Part shown: positions 16,367 through 24,132 of the stretch, piece by piece
How the letters are laid out: each line of letters begins with the position of its first letter
How positions within the stretch are numbered: position 1 is the stretch's first letter
Assembly: GCA_045531685.1 (NCBI GenBank)
Contig: JAZSEL010000119.1
Coordinates: 35,793 to 99,792, forward strand
Length of the DNA stretch: 64,000 nt
Reading direction: 5' to 3'
From: RGIG8767 sp045531685
GTDB taxonomy: Bacteria > Bacillota > Clostridia > Lachnospirales > Lachnospiraceae
Program-made: the position numbers and the translations under genes
The notes under the pieces: generated by a model
Databases searched by the model: none
Told to the model about the DNA's origin: nothing
What the model saw: the letters and a program-made list of their open reading frames with translations, nothing else

Positions 16367-17197
16367 CTACTTCACTCCTTCTCTTAGTAACTTGGGTTGT
16401 AAAATCATTTGATAAGTATCCGGTGTTCCCACACTGTGCTCACAGATGCCAATCATGGGTTTTTGAATTTCAATCTTTCTTTCGTCTGTATAAATAGTCA
16501 GACGGTCCATTTCATAACCACTTAGTATTCCATTCGGGGTTCCCACCGCATGATAGGGAATTGCCCTGAATTTCTGTGGTGGAAAATAATTCCGCTCTCC
16601 CTCCTTTACCCACTTCTGTTCAAAATATTCCTTCCCTACCAGGCATACCGCCTTCTTGCTGATTGGTTCCACCAGGCCATTTCCCGTATCCAACAAAGCA
16701 TTCATGGAATATTCTTTTCCTTCACAAACGAGTATTACCCTGTAATACAGCTTTTGCCTGGATAGGATATACTGCTTCCCTATTACCCACAGCGCAGCAG
16801 AGATTCCTAACGTAACCGGTACTATTTCCATAATTGTGAATTCTCTTTTCAAAATCCACTTTTGCATTAGTGCAAGGGCTCCTCCCAGCAATACACTGAA
16901 TTCCAACGCGGCCAGTAAGTATTTTATGTATGTCCCTATCCCATTCTTTATTGGGAAAAGAATTCTGACGCTTACGGTTCCCACAAGAATTGCCCCCATG
17001 AGCAGACGCCAATACACCCTAAGGGGAAGCAGGAAACAAATACAGCCGGTTAGTGCACCGAAAAAGGACACAAAAATGATTTTTTTCTGCGTGACAGAAC
17101 AGGAAAAAAACAGATTTGTAAGTTCCCATATGCAAAACAAAAATACGAAGTTCAATAGGAAAAAATAATCAATATAGATGAAATAGATTTTCCTCAC
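16367..17197 (-). CDS. spoIIGA: sigma-E processing peptidase SpoIIGA
   Basis: 276 residues. Five transmembrane helices fill about 8-140; the C-terminal half is an aspartic-protease-like domain with the catalytic motif LLDTGNGL (D170). It cleaves the SigE pro-peptide at the asymmetric septum on a forespore signal. It forms the spoIIG operon with sigE. The upstream region has two Spo0A-type boxes. Confidence 0.96.
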   Translation of the reverse strand: MRKIYFIYIDYFFLLNFVFLFCIWELTNLFFSCSVTQKKIIFVSFFGALTGCICFLLPLRVYWRLLMGAILVGTVSVRILFPIKNGIGTYIKYLLAALEFSVLLGGALALMQKWILKREFTIMEIVPVTLGISAALWVIGKQYILSRQKLYYRVILVCEGKEYSMNALLDTGNGLVEPISKKAVCLVGKEYFEQKWVKEGERNYFPPQKFRAIPYHAVGTPNGILSGYEMDRLTIYTDERKIEIQKPMIGICEHSVGTPDTYQMILQPKLLREGVK

Positions 17198-17238
17198 CTC
17201 CTACACAAGCTAGTATAAGAAGTGAGGGACAGAAAATT

Positions 17239-17287
17239 TGTCAAAAGAGCAGATAAGAAATGTCATTTACATTTTGTTTTTTCGACA
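17239..17287 (-). promoter_or_regulatory. candidate Spo0A boxes upstream of spoIIGA
   Basis: TGTCGAA on the reverse strand at 17281-17287 matches the 0A box exactly, and TGTCAAA on the plus strand at 17239-17245 matches the relaxed form. They lie 42-90 bp upstream of spoIIGA, where Spo0A-P activates this operon in Bacillus. Confidence 0.65.
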
Positions 17288-17323
17288 CTTTTTCACGAAA
17301 GAATTATATCTCCTTAGAAACAT

Positions 17324-17383
17324 AAAAAAGAGTGCCCTATCCGGCGGTCCAAACAAAAGGCTCCGCTAAAAGGCACTCTTTTT
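17324..17383. terminator. bidirectional terminator after ftsZ
   Basis: AAAAAGAGTGCC at the left pairs with GGCACTCTTTTT at the right, around a loop of about 36 nt containing GCGG/CCGC. It separates ftsZ from the spoIIG promoter and leaves T-runs on both strands. Confidence 0.88.
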
Positions 17384-17391
17384 ATTCGTTT

Positions 17392-18567
17392 TTATTTTTT
17401 CTGAAGGAATTCCGGAATCTTTAACTGATTCTCTTCTACCTTACTTTTAATGTCTGTCGGACGCTGAATGCTTGTCGGACGAACGGTCTCTCTGGTAAGT
17501 CCCGGCTGTACAACCGGCTTAGTAGGAGCAACCCTTGTAACTCCAATCGGAGCCTTTGCAAATCCACCCAACGCTCCCGGTCTTGCTGTTGCATTTGCTG
17601 CATCTTCCAAACCGGTAGCAATAACAGTAATCTTACAACAGTCAGGCTGTGAATCGTCATACATAGCACCAAAGATAATATTGATGTCCTCTCCTGCAAT
17701 CTGCTGAACGTAGTTAGCAGCATCATCTGCATCGTACATGGAAATATCACCGGATACGTTGATGATAACATCGGTAGCACCCTTGATGGTAGTCTCTAAT
17801 AACGGAGATTCCACTGCCATCTTAATTGCTTCCATAGCCTTATCGTCACCCTTACCAAAACCAATACCGATATGAGCAACACCCTTACCGCGCATAACTG
17901 TCTGAACGTCTGCGAAGTCAAGATTGATAACAGCAGGTACATTAATTAAATCTGTGATTCCCTGAACTGCCTGCTGAAGAACTTCATCTGCCTTCTTAAG
18001 AGCTTCCGGCATAGTCGTTCTGCGGTCTACTATTTCTAATAATTTATCATTTGGAATCACAATTAAAGTATCCACATTGCCTTTTAATTTTTCAATTCCG
18101 GCAATGGCATTGGTCATTCTTGCTCTTGCCTCAAAACGGAAAGGCTTTGTAACAACACCAACTGTAAGGATACCCATATCCTTAGCAATCTTAGCAACTA
18201 CAGGAGCAGCACCCGTTCCTGTACCGCCACCCATTCCGCAGGTTACGAACACCATATTGTAATTCTGAAGAGCATTTACTAATTCATCGTAACTCTCTTC
18301 TGCTGCCTTCTCACCAATCTCAGGCTTTGCACCTGCTCCGAGTCCTTTTGTAAGCTTCTCACCAATCTGTAACAGCTTTGGTGCTTTACATAAAGAAAGA
18401 GCCTGCTTATCTGTATTGACTCCAATAAAATCTACTCCACTAATACTCTCGTCGATCATTCTATTAACAGCATTATTACCGGCACCGCCTACACCTACAA
18501 CCAATATCTTTGCACCGGATTCTGCATCGCTTGTCCTAATTTCTAACAAAGGTCTTTCCTCCTTCAT
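17392..18567 (-). CDS. ftsZ: cell division protein FtsZ
   Basis: 391 residues, tubulin-like GTPase that builds the division ring. GTP contacts include GVGGAGNNAVNRM (about 26-38), the tubulin signature GGGTGTGAAPV (about 115-125) and the T7 loop NLDFADV. The C-terminal tail EENQLKIPEFLQKK is the conserved peptide that binds FtsA/ZapD-like partners. It is the last gene of the dcw cluster here, followed by a strong terminator. Confidence 0.98.
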   Translation of the reverse strand: MKEERPLLEIRTSDAESGAKILVVGVGGAGNNAVNRMIDESISGVDFIGVNTDKQALSLCKAPKLLQIGEKLTKGLGAGAKPEIGEKAAEESYDELVNALQNYNMVFVTCGMGGGTGTGAAPVVAKIAKDMGILTVGVVTKPFRFEARARMTNAIAGIEKLKGNVDTLIVIPNDKLLEIVDRRTTMPEALKKADEVLQQAVQGITDLINVPAVINLDFADVQTVMRGKGVAHIGIGFGKGDDKAMEAIKMAVESPLLETTIKGATDVIINVSGDISMYDADDAANYVQQIAGEDINIIFGAMYDDSQPDCCKITVIATGLEDAANATARPGALGGFAKAPIGVTRVAPTKPVVQPGLTRETVRPTSIQRPTDIKSKVEENQLKIPEFLQKK

Positions 18568-18673
18568 TCCTTCTTAAATTCCTACACTTTATCATATAAT
18601 CAATTTGCTTTTTTAGCAATCTTTTTTTCAAAGAATCTCAAGGTTTTTTCAAATTCTCTCCCCGACCAAACCA

Positions 18674-19486
18674 TTACTCTTCCAATTCAAATGTAACATT
18701 GGAAGAATCGGAAGAATAATTCTCCATCCGCAGAGTACCCTTTTTCTCTTCTATGCTCGGTAATATCATCTTCAACTTCATAATCTTCTCATCAATATAT
18801 TCCGTGCTGCCCAACTTTATCTTTGCCTGTCCAAAGTATAAGGTAATCTGATAATCCTTATCAAAAAATATCTGTTCTGCACTGATGCCATACTTTTCAA
18901 GAAGCTGGGAAATATCCAGAATATGATTAAAAATGGTATCGTCATCCACCGGAAGCTTTTCCAGCAATACAATATGGTCAAATTGAAGTCCTTTAATCTG
19001 TGGTACGCCCATCGTCTTTACGGTAGAAGACTCCACTACGGTTCCGTCCTTATCAAAGTAAAAATACTGTCCCATGTATTCCACAAAACCGGCCATAGTT
19101 TTTTCATACACCGTTATCTTTACCGAATCAGCAGAAACAATCGTAACATCCATGGTTTCCACAAAAGGAACATCCTTTATCTGTTTATCATGATATTTCA
19201 TGCTCAGATAAATAGAATTATGCCCCAGTCTGTCTCCCATTACCATTTCCTGGATTTCTTCGTCGGTGTAATGGACATTTCCTTCCACCACTACTGTCTT
19301 AACCGTAAAATAGTCACTGACAAGAAACCCTATTCCGAGCAATGCTGCCAAAATAAATACAGCAATGCCCAGCCTTTTCAAATAGTATCTATTGCGTTCC
19401 AAGAACGATTCTGCAAAAGGTATTCTCTCTCTTCCAAAATCAATATTCTTTTTTTTCTTTCTCTTGTTTTTTATCTTCTTACTCAA
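18674..19486 (-). CDS. divIB: cell division protein DivIB/FtsQ
   Basis: 270 residues, bitopic: a Lys-rich cytoplasmic tail, one helix (about 38-58, GIAVFILAALLGIGFLVSDYF), then a POTRA domain (FTVKTVVVEGNVHYTDEEIQEMV) and the beta domain. It links FtsL and the septal synthase. Between murA and ftsZ, 8 bp after murA, as in other Clostridia. The 106-bp gap to ftsZ has no clear signal. Confidence 0.9.
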   Translation of the reverse strand: MSKKIKNKRKKKKNIDFGRERIPFAESFLERNRYYLKRLGIAVFILAALLGIGFLVSDYFTVKTVVVEGNVHYTDEEIQEMVMGDRLGHNSIYLSMKYHDKQIKDVPFVETMDVTIVSADSVKITVYEKTMAGFVEYMGQYFYFDKDGTVVESSTVKTMGVPQIKGLQFDHIVLLEKLPVDDDTIFNHILDISQLLEKYGISAEQIFFDKDYQITLYFGQAKIKLGSTEYIDEKIMKLKMILPSIEEKKGTLRMENYSSDSSNVTFELEE

Positions 19487-19494
19487 ATTCTCTC

Positions 19495-20769
19495 CTAACC
19501 AATACCCTCTGCGAATGCTCCCAACAATCCAAAATCCCGGCAGATATTCTCATATCCCCGTTCTATGTAACAGCAGTTGTTGACAAAGGTATCACCGTCC
19601 GCCATGAGACCGGCAATAACCAGAGCCGCTCCGCCTCTTAAGTCTTCTGCCCTTACCTGTTTTCCTATCAGTTTCTCTGTTCCATATATCTCTGCACGGT
19701 TGTGACCAATGGTAATTGCCGCACCCATCCGTACCAATTCCGTTGCCATATGGAACCGGTCCGAAAAGATTTTTTCTTCCAATACACTCTCCCCATCACT
19801 CACAGACAGTACCGTTAACAGTACCGACTGCAAATCCGTCGGGAATCCCGGATAAACCGATGTCTCCGTATAGGAAAGAGCCTTGGGTCTTCCTGTCTGT
19901 ATCACAGCGACCCCTTCCTCCCTATAGTGCAGTTCACACCCCAATTGTCTTGCCGTATGAAGTACAGCACCCATTTCCCAAACCGGGGCATTTCTAATCC
20001 ATACTTCTCCGCCAATTCCTGCCGTAGCCAAAAGATAAGTTCCTGCCACAATTCTGTCTGCTTCTATAACAAATGTGAGGGGATGCAGCCGTTCTACTCC
20101 ATCAATAACCAGACAGCTTTCTCCCACTCCGTGAATACACGCTCCCGCTGTAATTAAAAACCGGCAGAGCTGCTGTATCTCCGGTTCTCTGGCGCAATTC
20201 TCAATGACCGTCCTCCCTTTTGCAAGGACTGCCGCCATTATCACATTTTCTGTGGCACCCACACTCGGGAAACGCAAAACCACATGGTTGCCCACCAATT
20301 GGGACACACAGCCTTTTATTCCATCCCTTTCTGAGTAAAAAGAGGCTCCCAGTTTTTCCAATGCCTGAAGATGAATATCAATGGGCCGTTCTCCTATGAC
20401 ACAACCTCCCGGATAGCCCATGACTGCCTCTTTGCAAACTGCCAGCAACGGACCCAGAAGCATCACGGACGAACGCATACTGCTTACCGGTTCTTGAGGG
20501 AGTCTGCTCTCACAAAGCGCAGTCGTGTCAATGCACAGTCCGCTCTCATTCCAATCAACCTTTCCTCCCATGCTCTTTAGCAATTGAAGCATACAGTCCA
20601 CATCGGAAATCTTCGGACAATTTTTTAATATCGTTACTCCATTTATTAATATGGTTGCCGCCAATATGGGTAATACTGCATTTTTTGAACCTTGAACCGT
20701 AATCTCTCCTCTAAGTGCGTCACATCTCTTTACATGAATAGCCTTCACAATTCGCCTTCCCAAAACCAT
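19495..20769 (-). CDS. murA: UDP-N-acetylglucosamine 1-carboxyvinyltransferase
   Basis: 424 residues. It adds enolpyruvate to UDP-GlcNAc, the first committed step of peptidoglycan synthesis. The two-lobe EPT fold begins VQGSKNAVLPILAA with the catalytic Lys; the fosfomycin-binding Cys lies in GGCVIGERPID. ATG 20769 (AAGGA 8 bases upstream) is used; GTG 24 bases on is possible. It lies between ftsW and divIB, an arrangement common in Clostridia. Confidence 0.96.
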   Translation of the reverse strand: MVLGRRIVKAIHVKRCDALRGEITVQGSKNAVLPILAATILINGVTILKNCPKISDVDCMLQLLKSMGGKVDWNESGLCIDTTALCESRLPQEPVSSMRSSVMLLGPLLAVCKEAVMGYPGGCVIGERPIDIHLQALEKLGASFYSERDGIKGCVSQLVGNHVVLRFPSVGATENVIMAAVLAKGRTVIENCAREPEIQQLCRFLITAGACIHGVGESCLVIDGVERLHPLTFVIEADRIVAGTYLLATAGIGGEVWIRNAPVWEMGAVLHTARQLGCELHYREEGVAVIQTGRPKALSYTETSVYPGFPTDLQSVLLTVLSVSDGESVLEEKIFSDRFHMATELVRMGAAITIGHNRAEIYGTEKLIGKQVRAEDLRGGAALVIAGLMADGDTFVNNCCYIERGYENICRDFGLLGAFAEGIG

Positions 20770-20822
20770 ACTTCTTATCCTTAGTATATTCCGGAAAACC
20801 GAATGGGTATCTTGTACCTGCC

Positions 20823-21977
20823 CTATTCGCTAAGACGGATTCCTCTTGCCACGCTAAGCACCAATCCAATCTCAATCAGCAAAAACATAAGTGACGAACC
20901 ACCGTAACTGATAAACGGCAGGGAAATTCCCGTATTAGGAATGGTATTGGTAACAACGGCTATATTCAAAATAACCTGAATCGCAATATGTCCGAGTACA
21001 CCTACTACCAGCAATGCTCCGAATAAATCCGATGCATTATTGGCAATAATCATGAATCTCCAAATCAACAATAAAAACATAAGTATAATGGCAATTCCGC
21101 CAAAAAGTCCTAATTCCTCACAGATAATTGAGAAAATCATATCGTTCTGTGTTTCCGGCAAAAAGCCCAGCTTCTGCATACTCTGTCCTAAGCCCTTACC
21201 AAAAATACCACCGGAACCAATGGCGTATAATGCCTGTAACGTCTGGAAGCCCTTTCCCGATGCGTAGGCTTCCGGGTCAAGCCATGCTAAAATTCTGGCA
21301 CCCCGGACACCAAGCTGTGAAGCATCCAATTGGGACAGTCCAAAAACTCCTGCTGCTATCGCCGCAACACCAACTAATCCTATTATTACAAACGGCTTGT
21401 AATCCGGACTGGCTACAAAAAGCATAAGAAATGCAATTCCAAAAATGATAATGGCAGAACTCATATTTTCCGTAATAAACCAAACCAGGGCACATACCGG
21501 AAGGGGAATTCCCAACACTAAGAAAAATCCCTTTCTGGAACGGATTCCTTTTCCCAGTTTGCAAATAAAACTAGCCAAAAATAAAATCATAGCCAATTTG
21601 GCAATTTCTGCCGGCTGGATGGAAATTCCCAAACGCAGCCAACGTCTTGCACCGTTTGCCTCATATCCAAGAGGCGTCAGTACCAGCAAAATCAAGACAA
21701 CGGAAACCACATAACCAAGCACTGCAAACTGCTCCCAGAAATGATAAGGAATCCAGGATACCACCACCATTGCGGCGAGCCCTAAAATTGCTGACACAGC
21801 CTGCTTTTTTAAATAGTATGCCGCATCGTAATTCAGCTTTTCAGAAATCGATGCTTCGTAGGAACTGGCAGAATATACCATAATCAGTCCTAAGCCTATT
21901 AAAAACAGCACAATGAATACAAGACTATAGTCAAAATAATATTCGGATGACTTTCTTATTCCTCTCCGTTTATTCAT
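20823..21977 (-). CDS. SEDS lipid II polymerase FtsW/SpoVE
   Basis: 384 residues with about ten transmembrane helices. The SEDS catalytic loop region carries SWIPYHFWE and GANGARRWLRLG, and SYGGSSLMFLL near the C-terminus. It polymerises lipid II with a partner class B PBP (FtsI in septation, SpoVD in spore cortex). Only one SEDS gene lies in this window, so it may serve either partner. It overlaps neither neighbour: 12 bp after murD. Confidence 0.93.
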   Translation of the reverse strand: MNKRRGIRKSSEYYFDYSLVFIVLFLIGLGLIMVYSASSYEASISEKLNYDAAYYLKKQAVSAILGLAAMVVVSWIPYHFWEQFAVLGYVVSVVLILLVLTPLGYEANGARRWLRLGISIQPAEIAKLAMILFLASFICKLGKGIRSRKGFFLVLGIPLPVCALVWFITENMSSAIIIFGIAFLMLFVASPDYKPFVIIGLVGVAAIAAGVFGLSQLDASQLGVRGARILAWLDPEAYASGKGFQTLQALYAIGSGGIFGKGLGQSMQKLGFLPETQNDMIFSIICEELGLFGGIAIILMFLLLIWRFMIIANNASDLFGALLVVGVLGHIAIQVILNIAVVTNTIPNTGISLPFISYGGSSLMFLLIEIGLVLSVARGIRLSE

Positions 21978-21989
21978 AAATCAACCTTT

Positions 21990-23366
21990 CTATTCCTCTT
22001 TTATCCCATGCACGATTTCTTTGAACCGTTGTCCTCTGACCTCATAATTAGGAAACATTCCCCAGCTTGCACAAGCCGGCGAAAGAAGTACCGCATCTCC
22101 CGGTGCACTTTCCTTTATGCAAATATCCATTGCCTCTTCAAAGGTATCTGCCATGGCAATATCCGTAAAACCATGCTTATTTGCGCATTCTGCTATCTTT
22201 TCCCTTGTCTGGCCAATCAAAACCAAAAGCTTTACTTTGCCGTCAAAACTCTCAATCCATTCGTCGTATGTACTATCCTTATCGTATCCGCCACCCAATA
22301 AAACGGTAGGACGGTTCATTGCCTTAATTCCTTTAATTGCCGCATCCGGATTCGTACCCTTGGAATCATTATAATAATCCACGCCGTTCTTTGTTGCCAC
22401 GTATTCAATTCTATGCTCTACCGCCTTGAATTTTTTTACTGCACCTAAAATGACATCCATCGGCACCCCATATGCGTTACACATAGCAACAGCTGCCATA
22501 ATATTCTCCGCGTTATGGTCTCCTAACAGATTGGTATCCTGCATTCTGAGCAGTTGCTTTTCCTCTCCGTCATGGGCATGGTAAATGCCATCCTCTTCTA
22601 AATAAAATCCCTCTTCCAATTTGTGCTTTGAAGAAAACCAAACAACATTTGCGCGGCAACGCGTTCCAAAGTCCCTTGTATATTCATCTTCATAATTTAA
22701 AATACAGTAATCATCCGCAGTCTGATTTTTAGAAACAGACTCCTTGGCTGCCACATAATTTTCCATGGTATGATGGCGGGTTAAATGATCCGGTGTAATA
22801 TTTAAAATTGCTGTCACATGAGGATGGAAATCATAAACGGTTTCTAATTGGAAACTGCTGATTTCCGCAACCGTAACCGATTCGTCCACGGTATGTAAAG
22901 CCTCTTTTGTGTAGGCATTACCAATATTCCCTACTACAAAAACGCTGTCATAGTGCGCCTGCATAATCTCTCCCACAAGGGCAGTTGTAGTCGTCTTCCC
23001 GTTAGTTCCCGTAATGGCAACCAGTCCTCCTTTGGCAAACTGATATGCCAATTCAATTTCACCCCAGATTGGAAGTCCTTCCTTCTTAAATCCTTCCACA
23101 AAATCTGCATCCACAGGAATTCCCGGACTCAATACTACCAATTCCAATTGGCTGAAAATTTCTTCCGGTACCCTTCCTATTGCAATTAACACTTCACACT
23201 CCTCTGTAAAATGTGAGCGTACCTCTTCCTCTTTCAGATTCTCATTTGTATCAAACAATACCGGCTTTGCGCCAACTTTATGTAAGAGCTGTGCCGCTGC
23301 GATTCCGCTGACTCCGCAGCCTGCCACTAATATGTATTTTCCCTGTAAATCCATTGTATCATTCAT
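21990..23366 (-). CDS. murD: UDP-N-acetylmuramoyl-L-alanine:D-glutamate ligase
   Basis: 458 residues. MurD adds D-Glu to UDP-MurNAc-L-Ala. The N-terminal Rossmann-like domain begins YILVAGCGVSGIAAAQLL; the ATP-binding P-loop is AITGTNGKTTTTALVGE near residue 116; the central DHLTRHHTMENY lysine region and C-terminal VLLSPACASWGMFPNYEVRG are present. It stands 46 bp after the 3' part of the split spoVD, with no mraY between them. Confidence 0.97.
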   Translation of the reverse strand: MNDTMDLQGKYILVAGCGVSGIAAAQLLHKVGAKPVLFDTNENLKEEEVRSHFTEECEVLIAIGRVPEEIFSQLELVVLSPGIPVDADFVEGFKKEGLPIWGEIELAYQFAKGGLVAITGTNGKTTTTALVGEIMQAHYDSVFVVGNIGNAYTKEALHTVDESVTVAEISSFQLETVYDFHPHVTAILNITPDHLTRHHTMENYVAAKESVSKNQTADDYCILNYEDEYTRDFGTRCRANVVWFSSKHKLEEGFYLEEDGIYHAHDGEEKQLLRMQDTNLLGDHNAENIMAAVAMCNAYGVPMDVILGAVKKFKAVEHRIEYVATKNGVDYYNDSKGTNPDAAIKGIKAMNRPTVLLGGGYDKDSTYDEWIESFDGKVKLLVLIGQTREKIAECANKHGFTDIAMADTFEEAMDICIKESAPGDAVLLSPACASWGMFPNYEVRGQRFKEIVHGIKEE

Positions 23367-23411
23367 TCCTTTCTCTTGGGATTCCTATACCTGCGCATAC
23401 TCCACCCATTC

Positions 23412-24101
23412 TTAAGAATTATAATCCATTTCTTCTAAATAGGGAAGAATGTTTTCAAATAACTGCCGAATAATCGGTGCCGCTACAGCACCTCCGTAAT
23501 AATTTCCTTTCGGATGATTTACAATTGCTACCGCTACTACCTGTGGATTGTCTGCCGGTGCAAAGCCCAGAAAAGATGCAATATACTTTCCCTGTCCTCT
23601 CGGCAAAGTCTCACTGGTGGCCGTTTTTCCGCCCACACGGAAGCCTTCCACTGCCCCGTTCTTTCCGGTTCCGTCCGCTACCACTTCTTCCAGAATTTCC
23701 CGCAGAGTCTCACTGGTCTCTTCTGATATAACCTGCGTATCGTTGTCATAGGTAAAAACACGTTTGGTATTACCCTCATCATCCACCGTCTTGACTGCCA
23801 AATGCGGGGTTACCTTTCTGCCCCCATTGATTAATGCAGAAACACTGGTTGCAAGCTGGACGGGCGTAATCTGGAAGGACTGCCCAAAGGACATGGTAGC
23901 CAATTCCACAAGTCCGATATTTTCTTTTTGATGCATAATAGTGCCGGCCTCTCCCGGCAAATCAATTCCCGTTGTCTGCAAAAGACCGAACTTATCAAAG
24001 TACTCATAAAACCTGTCAGCACCAAGGCGCAATCCGGTTGTCACAAAAACAGGGTTACAGGAATGGGCAATTTGTTGCCCCCTGCACAACTCTGAAAACA
24101 A
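23412..24101 (-). CDS. spoVD: SpoVD-type penicillin-binding protein, 3' part (interrupted gene)
   Basis: 229 codons of open frame, of which 23412-24064 is the true C-terminal part of a class B transpeptidase; the first 15 residues to the Cys are read from the element. After the motif Asn (NPVFVTTGLRLG) the conserved FGLLQTTGIDLPGEAG follows, then the third active-site motif as GGKTAT (K527-T528-A529 in the rejoined protein), where the neighbour FtsI has KTGT. On its own it lacks the Ser nucleophile, so it is inactive. Joining at the shared ATTCCTGTAA to 31985-33135 gives a single 597-residue frame. Confidence 0.93.
   Translation of the reverse strand: MFSELCRGQQIAHSCNPVFVTTGLRLGADRFYEYFDKFGLLQTTGIDLPGEAGTIMHQKENIGLVELATMSFGQSFQITPVQLATSVSALINGGRKVTPHLAVKTVDDEGNTKRVFTYDNDTQVISEETSETLREILEEVVADGTGKNGAVEGFRVGGKTATSETLPRGQGKYIASFLGFAPADNPQVVAVAIVNHPKGNYYGGAVAAPIIRQLFENILPYLEEMDYNS
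24055..24064 (-). repeat. left 10-bp att core of the intervening element
   Basis: ATTCCTGTAA on the coding strand, identical to 31985-31994. Chromosomal flank CCCTGTTTTTGTG, element flank GGGCAACAAATTGCCC. The core codes for the S-C of the SxN motif. Confidence 0.9.
24065..24080. repeat. 6-bp palindrome next to left att core
   Basis: GGGCAA and TTGCCC with a 4-bp spacer abut the core on the element side. It could be part of the recombinase binding arm. Confidence 0.5.
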
Positions 24102-24131
24102 AAATAATAGGATTCCATATACAGAACCCTA
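24096..24131 (-). terminator. terminator of the recombinase gene
   Basis: Reverse-strand TAGGGTTC and GAATCCTA form an 8-bp stem (one G-T) followed by TTATTTTTGTTTT. It would stop recombinase transcripts before the 3' spoVD part. Confidence 0.6.
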
Positions 24132-24132
24132 T

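Noticed and set aside
18568..18673. Small ORF or promoter between divIB and ftsZ
   Set aside because: No ribosome site with ORF and no consensus promoter seen.
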